Assembly (NCBI GenBank): GCA_030523505.1
Contig: JAUNIK010000112.1
Location: 1 to 8,052 of the forward strand
Direction of reading: 5' to 3'
DNA from: Prevotellaceae bacterium
Lineage (GTDB): Bacteria; Bacteroidota; Bacteroidia; Bacteroidales; Bacteroidaceae
DNA length: 8,052 nucleotides
This document shows positions 1 through 5,514 of the stretch, in pieces; within the stretch, counting starts at the first letter, position 1, and each line of letters starts with the position of its first letter. The notes under the pieces are model-generated. The model ran no database searches. It was given only the letters and a program-made list of their open reading frames with translations, and was not told the DNA's origin. Both the position numbers and the translations under genes were made by a program.

Positions 1-111
1 AGATTCACACATGTTTACTCAATAATTCAAACACGGGGATTTACTGGTGACCCAACAGATTTTCACCTTTTTACATAATTATACCAGAGAGCATAAATAG
101 TTACCATTCTT

Positions 112-143
112 TTTGGGCGGTTGGAAAAGATTTTGTATTTTTG
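112..143 (+). promoter_or_regulatory. Bacteroidetes-type promoter of the sulfatase gene
   Basis: A TTTG at 112-115 (-33 element) and TATTTTTG at 136-143 (-7 element, matching TAnnTTTG) are separated by 20 nt, the normal spacing for the primary sigma factor of Bacteroidetes. Transcription should begin about 4-6 nt after the -7 box, at roughly 147-149, which coincides with the sulfatase ATG at 148. No other feature is visible in 1-111. Confidence 0.65.
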
Positions 144-147
144 TGGT

Positions 148-1674
148 ATGAAAAGAAGGATCTCTCTTGGGGGCGCGATGTTCATGACTACCCTCTCGGC
201 AATGGCTCAGGGTGAACGCCCAAACATAGTGTACATAATGACTGACGACCATACAGCACAGATGCTGTCGGCTTATGGTAACAGTCCGATTGAAACACCT
301 AACCTGGACCGCATAGCACAGGATGGAGTGCTGTTCCGCAACAGTTTCGTTGCGAACTCTCTGTCAGGACCATCGCGTGCCTGCATGCTTACGGGTAAGC
401 ACAGCCACAAGAATGGGTTCACGAACAATGAGCATGGTGTGTTTGACGGTAGTCAGCAGACAATGCCGAAACTGATGCAGCAGGCAGGCTATCAGACGGC
501 TCTCATCGGCAAATGGCATCTGGTGAGCACCCCTACCGGCTTCGACCATTGGGATATCCTGGATGGACAGGGCGAATACTACAACCCGCTGTTCATCCAT
601 GATGATGGTACTCAGAGCGTGGAACAGGGATATTGCACGAATGTTATCACCGACAAGGCGATAGAATGGATGAACAATCGCGATAGGTCAAAGCCGTTCA
701 TCCTCTTCCTGCATCATAAGGCGTGCCACCGCGACTGGCTGCCTGAACTGAAATATATCCGTGACTACGAGGATCAGACTTTCGCATTGCCGGATAACTT
801 CTGGGATGATCATGAGGGACGCCTGGCGGCTCAGCAGCAGGAGATGAGCATTGCCAGCAATCACGATATGGACCTTATCTACGACAACAAGGCGTACCTG
901 CCGGGCGATACCAGTCGATTGTCGCAAGCATACCTGAACTATGTGGAGCGTCTGTCGCCAGAGGACCAGCAGAAATACTGGGCGTTCTATGATTCTATAT
1001 CGTGCGACTTCAAGCGTAAGCACCTCGAGGGCAGGGAACTGGTGAAGTGGAAGTTCCAGCGATACATGCGCGACTATGCGAAGGTGACAAGGACCTTGGA
1101 TGATAACATCGGTCGGGTGCTGGACTATCTGAAAGAACAGGGACTGGACAAGAACACTCTCATCGTATATACATCAGACCAGGGATTCTACATGGGTGAG
1201 CATGGCTTCTTCGACAAGCGATTCATGTATGAGGAGAGTCTCAACACGCCTCTTCTGATGCACCTGCCTGAGGGCTACAAGCGCAGGGGTGAAGTGATGG
1301 AGATGGTGCAGAACATCGACTATGCGCCTACATTCCTCGACATGGCGGGGGCTGAGATTCCTGCCGACATACAGGGTGAGAGTATGGTACCGCTGCTGAA
1401 AGGCGAGAAGATAGTGGGCAAATGGCGCGATGCTATATACTACCATTTCTATGAGTTCCCTGCCGAGCACATGGTGAAGCGCCACTACGGCATCAGGACA
1501 AAGCGTTACAAACTGATACATTTCTATAACGACATCGACGAATGGGAGATGTTCGACCTTGAAACCGATCCTCAGGAGATGCACAACATCTACGGTGATC
1601 CTGCCTATGCCAAAGTGCAGAAGAAGTTGCATAAGAAGTTGAAAACACTCAAGGAGGCCCTCTCTGCCCCATAA
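148..1674 (+). CDS. Exported serine-type S1 sulfatase, GlcNAc-6-sulfatase-like
   Basis: This is a 508-aa secreted or periplasmic sulfatase that would hydrolyse sulfate esters, probably on host or dietary glycans. The ATG at 148 gives a signal peptide (KRR, then a hydrophobic run, probable cleavage after SAMA at residue 20). The frame is open to a TTG at 121, but that start lies upstream of the -7 box and would spoil the signal peptide. Visible sulfatase features are the metal-binding DD at 33-34, the active-site motif S73-G-P-S-R77 where Ser replaces the usual Cys, GKWH at 121-124, an HHKACHRDW segment at 189-197, and SDQG around 343-346 followed by GEHGFFDKR. Ser73 must be converted to formylglycine, which in anaerobes is done by a radical-SAM maturase (anSME) not encoded here. 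The overall style resembles N-acetylglucosamine-6-O-sulfatases (SulfAtlas S1_11-like); the exact substrate is inference. The gene stands alone, and its last codons run into a C-rich repeat. Confidence 0.9.
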   Translation: MKRRISLGGAMFMTTLSAMAQGERPNIVYIMTDDHTAQMLSAYGNSPIETPNLDRIAQDGVLFRNSFVANSLSGPSRACMLTGKHSHKNGFTNNEHGVFDGSQQTMPKLMQQAGYQTALIGKWHLVSTPTGFDHWDILDGQGEYYNPLFIHDDGTQSVEQGYCTNVITDKAIEWMNNRDRSKPFILFLHHKACHRDWLPELKYIRDYEDQTFALPDNFWDDHEGRLAAQQQEMSIASNHDMDLIYDNKAYLPGDTSRLSQAYLNYVERLSPEDQQKYWAFYDSISCDFKRKHLEGRELVKWKFQRYMRDYAKVTRTLDDNIGRVLDYLKEQGLDKNTLIVYTSDQGFYMGEHGFFDKRFMYEESLNTPLLMHLPEGYKRRGEVMEMVQNIDYAPTFLDMAGAEIPADIQGESMVPLLKGEKIVGKWRDAIYYHFYEFPAEHMVKRHYGIRTKRYKLIHFYNDIDEWEMFDLETDPQEMHNIYGDPAYAKVQKKLHKKLKTLKEALSAP

Positions 1675-1700
1675 GGGGCATCTCCTCCATGATGGGGAGA
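1656..1700 (+). repeat. C-rich hairpin repeat overlapping the sulfatase stop (copy R1)
   Basis: A pyrimidine-rich stretch followed by a G-rich arm. It includes GCCCC (1666-1670) pairing with GGGGC (1675-1679) around the ATAA that contains the stop codon, then a second C-to-G stretch ending at 1700. It is a degenerate member of the family seen at 1802-1834, 2656-2715, 2773-2807 and 4297-4331. The C-rich half lies on the coding strand of the upstream gene. Confidence 0.45.
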
Positions 1701-1741
1701 AATTTAAATGCCTCGTATAGTGAGGCGAGATAGCACAAAAA

Positions 1742-1771
1742 CAGCCCGGGAGTTTTTAGGCTCTCGGGCTG
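1742..1771. terminator. Bidirectional terminator between the sulfatase and BI-1 genes
   Basis: An 11-bp stem (1742-1752 with 1761-1771, one G-T pair) with an 8-nt loop. It is preceded by an A-run at about 1737-1741, giving a U-tract for minus-strand transcripts, and followed by a T-rich stretch (GATTTATGTATTTAT) for plus-strand transcripts. It sits between two convergent genes and should stop both. Confidence 0.75.
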
Positions 1772-1801
1772 ATTTATGTATTTATAAAGCTAACTTTATT
1801 T

Positions 1802-1834
1802 CTCCCTCCCATCACGGGGAGGACTGGGGAGGGG
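1802..1834 (-). repeat. C-rich hairpin repeat 2 nt after the BI-1 stop (copy R2)
   Basis: Read on the minus strand, this is a C-rich arm followed by a hairpin (CCTCCC/GGGAGG at 1817-1822 and 1805-1810, 6-nt loop). By hand alignment it matches 2683-2715 at 29 of 33 positions, so it is a true repeat rather than generic GC-rich sequence. It starts 2 nt after the BI-1 stop codon and lies before the shared terminator. Confidence 0.7.
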
Positions 1835-1836
1835 TC

Positions 1837-2553
1837 TTATTCTCTGCTTCCGAAGATTCTCAGCATGTGGATGAACATGTTGATGAAGTCGAGATAGAGT
1901 GTGAGCGAACCGATAAGGGCGAGCTTCTGTGCTCCTTCATCGGCGAAATCAACTGAGTTGAGCATCATCTTGATTTTCTGTGTGTCCCACGCTGTGAGAC
2001 CAACGAAGATAAGCACACCAAGGTAACTCAGGATGAGACCAAAACCACTGCTCTTCACGAAGATATTCACTACGGTAGCAATGATAAGGCCGATGAGTGC
2101 CATGAAAGCGATTCGACCCATAGTGCTCAAGTCACGCTTTGTGGTATATCCAAAGAATGCCATTGCAGCGAATGTGCCTGAGCAGATGAAGAATGTGGTG
2201 GCTATCGATGACATGGTATAGAGCAAGAAGATGCTCGCCATTGTCACTCCGTTGAGGACGGAATAGAGCACAAACATCAGTGTTGCTGTGGTCAGCGACA
2301 TCTTATGCAAACGGGCTGAGAGCATTATCACCATCACTACTTCGGCAATGCAGAGTCCGAAGAACACCAACTGGTTGCCGAAAATCAGCTGCAGGATGTT
2401 TGGACTTGTTGCCACACCAAAGGAGGTGATACCAGTGATAGCGAGCGCGAGTGCCATCCATGTGTACACCTTACGCATGAGTGCAGGGAATGCCAGCGAC
2501 GAGCGGCGTCCTTCTGCCTCGTCAATCATTCTGTAAAATTCGTCTTGATTCAT
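1837..2553 (-). CDS. Bax inhibitor-1 (TMBIM/YccA) family membrane protein
   Basis: A 238-aa polytopic inner-membrane protein of the UPF0005/BI-1 family, whose studied bacterial members include a pH-sensitive calcium-leak channel (YetJ of Bacillus). After a polar N-terminus of about 28 residues come seven hydrophobic segments, roughly 29-50, 56-78, 88-112, 115-136, 147-167, 171-189 and 210-234. Family signatures are LTAWDTQK (residues 186-193) and LYLDFIN (219-225), followed by the usual C-terminal RIFG. Asp190 and Asp222 are the likely counterparts of the YetJ di-aspartyl sensor (inference). The start MNQDEF at 2553 keeps the usual N-terminal length, and no strong SD is seen. The gene is transcribed alone and converges on the sulfatase gene. 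Its physiological role in Bacteroidetes is not known to me. Confidence 0.92.
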   Translation of the reverse strand: MNQDEFYRMIDEAEGRRSSLAFPALMRKVYTWMALALAITGITSFGVATSPNILQLIFGNQLVFFGLCIAEVVMVIMLSARLHKMSLTTATLMFVLYSVLNGVTMASIFLLYTMSSIATTFFICSGTFAAMAFFGYTTKRDLSTMGRIAFMALIGLIIATVVNIFVKSSGFGLILSYLGVLIFVGLTAWDTQKIKMMLNSVDFADEGAQKLALIGSLTLYLDFINMFIHMLRIFGSRE

Positions 2554-2655
2554 AGTCTTCTATTTTTTGAGGTTTATTACTCTGGAATCTTGTTATTTAT
2601 CCTTTCAATTCCTTATCAACGATAAATCAGCAAACAGCGTGCCAATTATTTCCAA

Positions 2656-2715
2656 AGCCCCTCTCCATCTCCCCCCCAGGAGCCCCTCCCCTGCCCTCCC
2701 CCTAATGGGAGGGAG
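2656..2715 (+). repeat. Tandem C-rich repeat pair (copies R3a and R3b)
   Basis: R3a (2656-2680) is a C-rich arm whose first 21 bases recur inverted at 2787-2807 (20 of 21). R3b (2683-2715) matches the repeat after the BI-1 gene at 29 of 33 and contains a 7-bp hairpin, CCCTCCC at 2694-2700 with GGGAGGG at 2707-2713. Just downstream, AGTC/GACT (2714-2717 and 2722-2725) is followed by eight Ts, a terminator-like arrangement on the plus strand. Confidence 0.65.
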
Positions 2716-2772
2716 TCATGAGACTATTTTTTTTGACAGTGCGCCCTCCGACAGAAAAGCTAACTTGCCAAA

Positions 2773-2807
2773 CCCTCCCCCACTGAGGGGGGAGATGGAG
2801 GGGGGCT
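2773..2807 (-). repeat. Inverted copy of the C-rich repeat (R4)
   Basis: On the minus strand this reads as a C-rich arm followed by a hairpin whose 7-bp stem is 2775-2781 with 2788-2794. The arm 2787-2807 is the near-perfect inverse of 2656-2676 (20 of 21). Together with R3 it makes an inverted pair spanning about 150 bp, like a REP doublet. Confidence 0.65.
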
Positions 2808-2821
2808 ATTTTTTACGGTTG

Positions 2822-2854
2822 CAAAGATACGAAAAAAACGAAGTTAATCACGAA
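2822..2854 (-). promoter_or_regulatory. Probable promoter of the BI-1 gene
   Basis: The plus-strand CAAAGATA at 2822-2829 reads TATCTTTG on the minus strand, an exact TAnnTTTG -7 element. The -33 position (around 2850-2854) carries only a weak TTCG-like match. If used, the BI-1 mRNA would start near 2818 and have a leader of about 265 nt that includes the whole GC-rich repeat pair. No better minus-strand -7 box was found closer to the gene. Confidence 0.45.
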
Positions 2855-2888
2855 AAGACACTAAAAATATAAATATCTTTAATAAAGT

Positions 2889-2919
2889 TTTGCTATGTCA
2901 CGGTTTTTTCCTAACTTTG
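2889..2919 (+). promoter_or_regulatory. greA promoter
   Basis: TTTG at 2889-2892 and TAACTTTG at 2912-2919, with a 19-nt spacer, match the Bacteroidetes -33/-7 consensus. The predicted start of transcription is near 2924, leaving an unusually long leader of about 165 nt before greA. Confidence 0.75.
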
Positions 2920-2944
2920 CACTCGCAATAAGGAGGTATAGGAA

Positions 2945-3037
2945 ATGTGTCCACATCAAAAGGCGGGTTCTGGCGTAATGTCAGGATTCATTTTTTTTGT
3001 GTCACTTTTTCTTTCTTATCTGCACACGAGGGCATGA
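2945..3037 (+). CDS. Possible 30-aa leader ORF upstream of greA
   Basis: A short ORF begins 8 nt after a perfect AGGAGG (2931-2936), a strong Shine-Dalgarno sequence that is rare in Bacteroidetes. The predicted peptide starts MCPHQKAGSG and continues with a hydrophobic stretch (about residues 14-25, GFIFFVSLFLSY), ending HTRA. It stops 52 nt before greA in a different frame. Inside it, a weak hairpin (2968-2973 with 2981-2986) precedes a T8 run at 2991-2998, resembling an intrinsic terminator. Its stop codon lies in a small hairpin at 3031-3044. It could be a regulatory leader peptide, a small membrane protein or chance; there is no homology evidence. Confidence 0.3.
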   Translation: MCPHQKAGSGVMSGFIFFVSLFLSYLHTRA

Positions 3038-3044
3038 AAATGCC
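3031..3044 (+). other. GNRA-type hairpin in the greA leader
   Basis: GGCAT (3031-3035) pairs perfectly with ATGCC (3040-3044) around a GAAA tetraloop. It covers the stop codon of the candidate leader ORF and lies 45 nt before the greA ATG. It may be a leader structure or an incidental palindrome. Confidence 0.3.
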
Positions 3045-3089
3045 AGAGATAACGAAAAAGAATATAAACTAAAAACAAATTTCATAGAT

Positions 3090-3557
3090 ATGGGATACAT
3101 GTCAAAAGAAGGCTACGACAAGCTCGTGGCTGAACTCCATCGTTTGGAGGCTATTGAGCGTCCTAAGGCATCGGCTGCTATTGCCGAGGCTCGTGAGAAG
3201 GGCGATTTGAGTGAGAACAGTGAGTATGATGCAGCAAAGGAGGCTCAGGCTCATCTTGAGGATAAGATTCGCAGAATGCAGGAGGAGATTGCAACAGCAA
3301 AGATCATCGACACTTCGCGCCTTTCTGCTGACTGTGTGCAGATTCTCTCTACTGTTGAGCTGACAAACCTCGGCACTAACGCCAAGATGAAGTACACTAT
3401 CGTGAGCGACAGCGAGGCTAATCTGCGTGAGGCAAAGATTTCTATCAACACTCCTATTGCACAGGGCCTCCTCAACAAGAAGGTGGGCGACGAGGTTGAA
3501 ATCAAACTTCCTAACGGTGCTACAATCCGCCTGAGAGTAGATTCGATTAGTCTTTAA
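3090..3557 (+). CDS. greA: Transcription elongation factor GreA
   Basis: A 155-aa cytoplasmic factor that enters the RNA polymerase secondary channel and stimulates cleavage of backtracked RNA, rescuing stalled elongation complexes. The N-terminal coiled coil (about residues 5-75) carries the tip signature GDLSENSEYDAAKE, with Asp39 and Glu42 corresponding to the catalytic acidic pair (D41/E44 of E. coli). The C-terminal FKBP-like domain (about 80-155) includes the family segment TPIAQGLLNKKVGDEVEI. The start MGYMSKEGY at 3090 matches Bacteroidetes GreA N-termini. The frame stays open upstream to a TTG at 2997, but that would add 31 residues atypical of GreA. No SD is visible before the ATG. 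A HIT-family gene follows 239 bp downstream; I recall greA-HIT adjacency as common in Bacteroidales. Confidence 0.96.
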   Translation: MGYMSKEGYDKLVAELHRLEAIERPKASAAIAEAREKGDLSENSEYDAAKEAQAHLEDKIRRMQEEIATAKIIDTSRLSADCVQILSTVELTNLGTNAKMKYTIVSDSEANLREAKISINTPIAQGLLNKKVGDEVEIKLPNGATIRLRVDSISL

Positions 3558-3605
3558 GAGTTAAACGACATACCATTTGGCTCAAGAAAATATCGTTTTT
3601 CTTTA

Positions 3606-3745
3606 TCAAGAATTAGAGAATTAGAGAATTTTCTATTCAGCATGAGGTTTTCCATCTGGATGGCAATTCTAAAATTCTCTGAGAATTCAAAGAATTATTT
3701 CCTGCAAAAAAGAAAAATAAAATTCTCCAATTCTCTAATTCTTGA
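3606..3745. repeat. 140-bp element with 27-bp terminal inverted repeats
   Basis: The left arm (3606-3632) and right arm (3719-3745) are inverse copies matching at 26 of 27 bases. Each arm is built of near-tandem AATTAGAG units. The 86-nt interior contains two further palindromes, CCATC/GATGG at 3652-3656 and 3659-3663, and AATTCTC/GAGAATT around about 3674-3688. There is no ORF, transposase fragment or clear target-site duplication. It could be a small non-autonomous mobile element (MITE-like), an intergenic palindromic repeat, or a structured or terminating RNA between greA and the HIT gene. Confidence 0.65.
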
Positions 3746-3796
3746 CAGAAAAATTATAAAGCCTAATTGTATATCACTGCCAAAATAAAATTTGCT

Positions 3797-4192
3797 ATGG
3801 ATATTTTTTCAATGATTGCAGCTGGTGAGATTCCAAGCTATAAGTGTGCCGAGAATGAGCAGTTCTATGCTTTCCTCGATATCAACCCAGTAGTGAAGGG
3901 CCACACTCTTGTCATTCCTCGCCGTGAGGTTGATTACATCTTCGATATGGAAGACGACGAGATTGCTGAGTTCCAGAAGTTTGCCAAGAAAGTTGCCATT
4001 GCCATCAAGTCGGCATTCCCATGTGTCAAGGTGGCAGAGGTTGTTCTCGGTCTTGAGGTGCCTCATGCTCATATCCACCTCATCCCAATGCAGAGCGAGG
4101 CTGATGTGGACTTCCGCAAGCCAAAGCTCCAGCTCGAGGCTGACGAGATGAAGGCTATCGCCGACAAGATCTACGCTGAGTTCTCAAAGTAA
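3797..4192 (+). CDS. HIT-family (histidine triad) nucleotide-binding protein
   Basis: A 131-aa small cytoplasmic protein of the HIT superfamily (HINT-like), whose members hydrolyse or transfer nucleoside phosphoramidates and related nucleotide conjugates. The N-terminal DIFSMIAAGEIPSYKC and the segment FLDINPVVKGHTLVIPRR (26-43) are typical of the family. The triad HAHIHLI begins at residue 90 (His90, His92, His94), with His92 the likely nucleophile. The usual AGQ just before the triad is replaced (G85-L86-E87), which I believe is normal for Bacteroidetes members. The ATG at 3797 is chosen over an upstream TTG at 3767 because the family normally starts at MDIF. No clear promoter lies just upstream, so it may be co-transcribed with greA. 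Substrate unknown. Confidence 0.93.
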   Translation: MDIFSMIAAGEIPSYKCAENEQFYAFLDINPVVKGHTLVIPRREVDYIFDMEDDEIAEFQKFAKKVAIAIKSAFPCVKVAEVVLGLEVPHAHIHLIPMQSEADVDFRKPKLQLEADEMKAIADKIYAEFSK

Positions 4193-4210
4193 AACAACCC
4201 CCTATATAAT

Positions 4211-4246
4211 ATAATAAGGTGAAGCCCCAACGCTTCACCTTATTAT
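4211..4246. terminator. Strong bidirectional terminator, HIT/manC
   Basis: A perfect 15-bp stem (4211-4225 with 4232-4246) closed by a 6-nt loop, followed by TTTTG on the plus strand and AT-rich sequence on the other side. It lies 18 nt after the HIT stop and between convergent genes, so it should terminate the greA/HIT side and manC. Confidence 0.85.
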
Positions 4247-4296
4247 TTTGTCACAATATCATTGCTTTCCCCTTGTCTGCCCGCCAAAGCATTCCA

Positions 4297-4331
4297 CTCC
4301 CCGTCCTGAAAGGAAGGGGCAAGGGGGAAGG
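4297..4331 (-). repeat. C-rich hairpin repeat 3 nt after the manC stop (copy R5)
   Basis: On the minus strand a C-rich arm is followed by an imperfect hairpin: CCCC/GGGG (4299-4302, 4316-4319) and TCCT/AGGA (4304-4307, 4311-4314), with one G-A mismatch and a 3-nt loop. It has the same architecture and orientation relative to its upstream gene as R1 and R2, but its sequence is more diverged. Confidence 0.5.
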
Positions 4332-4334
4332 TCA

Positions 4335-5405
4335 TCACCTGATTTCCACCTCAGCCGAGTATTTCCTTATCAACGCCGAGGAGTCTTCACGCGGACATAT
4401 AAGCAGCACATTGTTTTTCTCTACCACAATATACCCGTCGAGTCCGTTGATGACTGCCAGATGACCTTTTGGCACCTTGATGATATTATTGTGACTGTTG
4501 TCGATTATCACATCTGAGTCGAGCACCACATTATCACCATCGGTCTTATGCATCGACTCGTATATGCCATGCCATGTGCCCATGTCTGCCCAACCGAAAT
4601 GGCATTGCAACACTCCCACATCTTCGGCTTTCTCGAGCACGCCTTGCTCGAACGACACATTCGGATAGCGTGGGAAATTCTCTGCCACATGCTTATTCTC
4701 ATCCTCCACACTGAAACTGTCGTCGGCGGCATTGAGGTAGCGTAACACTGGTGGCAGGATGCCACGGAGTATGTTCAGCAGATATTCCGCCTTCACCATC
4801 ACTATACCGGTGTTCCAAAAGAACTCGCCTGAGTCCATGAACATCTGTGCAAACTCGCGCTCAGGCTTTTCGGTGAAAGAGCGTGTTCTGTATATATCCT
4901 GACCAAGTTCGTCGTCAATCTGAATATATCCGTAGCCTGGCTCGGGGCGTGTCGGTTTCACACCCATCACTATCAAATAGTCGTGCTTGCTTACGAACTC
5001 ATAGCCTTTCGCCACATCCTCGGCAAATTGTTCTTCGCCGATGATTTGCTGATCGGAAGGGGCTACTATAAGCGAGGCTTCAGGATTGTAGGTACATATA
5101 CGATGGGCTCCCCAGGCAATGCTCGGTGCAGTGTTGCGCCATATCGGTTCGGCCAGCACATTGGCATCATCAATCTCAGGCAACTGTTCCTTCACCTTGT
5201 CGCGATACTGCATATTGGTGCTCACAAGGATATGGCTTGCCGGGAGAATCTTGCGGAAACGATCCCATGTCTGTTGCAGTTGGGTTCTGCCGGTTCCAAA
5301 AATATCAATAAACTGCTTTGGCAGTTCCACACGGCTCTCAGGCCACAAACGACGCCCTTTTCCGCCGGCTAAAATCAGGCAATATAGGTTATCCAGGTTA
5401 TTCAT
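4335..5405 (-). CDS. manC: Mannose-1-phosphate guanylyltransferase
   Basis: A 356-aa cytoplasmic nucleotidyltransferase that makes GDP-mannose from mannose-1-phosphate and GTP, feeding polysaccharide, glycoprotein and GDP-fucose synthesis. The N-terminal pyrophosphorylase signature LAGGKGRRLWPESR (residues 12-25) is followed by PKQF (29-32). Further family motifs are EPIWRNTAP (86-94), PSDQ (116-119), RPEPGYGYI (153-161), FTEKP (177-181), NTG a little later, and DMGTWHG toward the C-terminal third. The length fits a monofunctional enzyme without the C-terminal phosphomannose isomerase cupin of longer (about 470-aa) homologues. PSDQ replaces the more usual PSDH, and Arg18 or Arg19 replaces the common Thr of the GGxGTRLWP signature. 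The ATG at 5405 gives a short natural N-terminus. It is transcribed alone, divergently from the DUF3472 gene. Confidence 0.94.
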   Translation of the reverse strand: MNNLDNLYCLILAGGKGRRLWPESRVELPKQFIDIFGTGRTQLQQTWDRFRKILPASHILVSTNMQYRDKVKEQLPEIDDANVLAEPIWRNTAPSIAWGAHRICTYNPEASLIVAPSDQQIIGEEQFAEDVAKGYEFVSKHDYLIVMGVKPTRPEPGYGYIQIDDELGQDIYRTRSFTEKPEREFAQMFMDSGEFFWNTGIVMVKAEYLLNILRGILPPVLRYLNAADDSFSVEDENKHVAENFPRYPNVSFEQGVLEKAEDVGVLQCHFGWADMGTWHGIYESMHKTDGDNVVLDSDVIIDNSHNNIIKVPKGHLAVINGLDGYIVVEKNNVLLICPREDSSALIRKYSAEVEIR

Positions 5406-5456
5406 ATTATATAGGTTTAGTTGATTATTATCGTATATACTTAGGTTATCAGTGCA

Positions 5457-5488
5457 CTAAATTACATATTATTCTCCTATATTCCAAA
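5457..5488 (-). promoter_or_regulatory. manC: Probable manC promoter
   Basis: On the minus strand, TTTG (5488-5485) is followed after 20 nt by TAATTTAG (5464-5457), one base away from TAnnTTTG. This predicts a start near 5453 and a leader of about 47 nt before the manC ATG. Confidence 0.45.
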
Positions 5489-5514
5489 TTTTTATATTCT
5501 TTTTATCAACTTTT

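Larger units (their letters stand above)
2554..2944. other. 391-bp divergent intergenic region, BI-1/greA
   Basis: No convincing protein-coding gene lies here; the one long open frame (2567-2872) runs through low-complexity C/G repeats. The region holds a tandem-plus-inverted set of GC-rich repeats (2656-2715 and 2773-2807), a T8 run at 2727-2734, a T6 run at 2809-2814, a minus-strand promoter near 2822-2854 and the greA promoter at 2889-2919. The stretch 2554-2655 shows nothing I can name. Confidence 0.6.

Noticed and set aside
121..147. TTG-initiated extension of the sulfatase frame
   Set aside because: It overlaps the -7 promoter element and would bury the signal peptide; ATG 148 gives a normal KRR-led signal sequence.
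148..1674. Sulfatase as part of a visible polysaccharide utilization locus
   Set aside because: No SusC/SusD, glycoside hydrolase or regulator lies next to it in this window; only 147 bp upstream are visible.
2567..2872. 101-aa plus-strand open frame between BI-1 and greA
   Set aside because: It is translated from C/G-rich repeats and AT-rich promoter sequence, has no recognisable protein features and overlaps repeat copies and the BI-1 promoter.
2997..3089. N-terminal extension of GreA from a TTG
   Set aside because: GreA proteins start at the equivalent of MGYMSKEGY; the extra 31 residues are not family-like and come from leader sequence.
3567..3598. AAACGA ... TCGTTT pairing as a greA terminator
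   Set aside because: The stem is only 6 bp with a loop of about 20 nt or more, so it is too weak to call.
3786..3794. TAAAATTTG as a -7 box for the HIT gene
   Set aside because: The internal spacing is one base too long for TAnnTTTG, no -33 TTTG sits at the right distance, and it lies 3 nt from the ATG.
1656..4331. CRISPR array as an explanation of the repeats
   Set aside because: The repeats are dispersed, in both orientations, irregularly spaced and separated by genes, so they are not an array.
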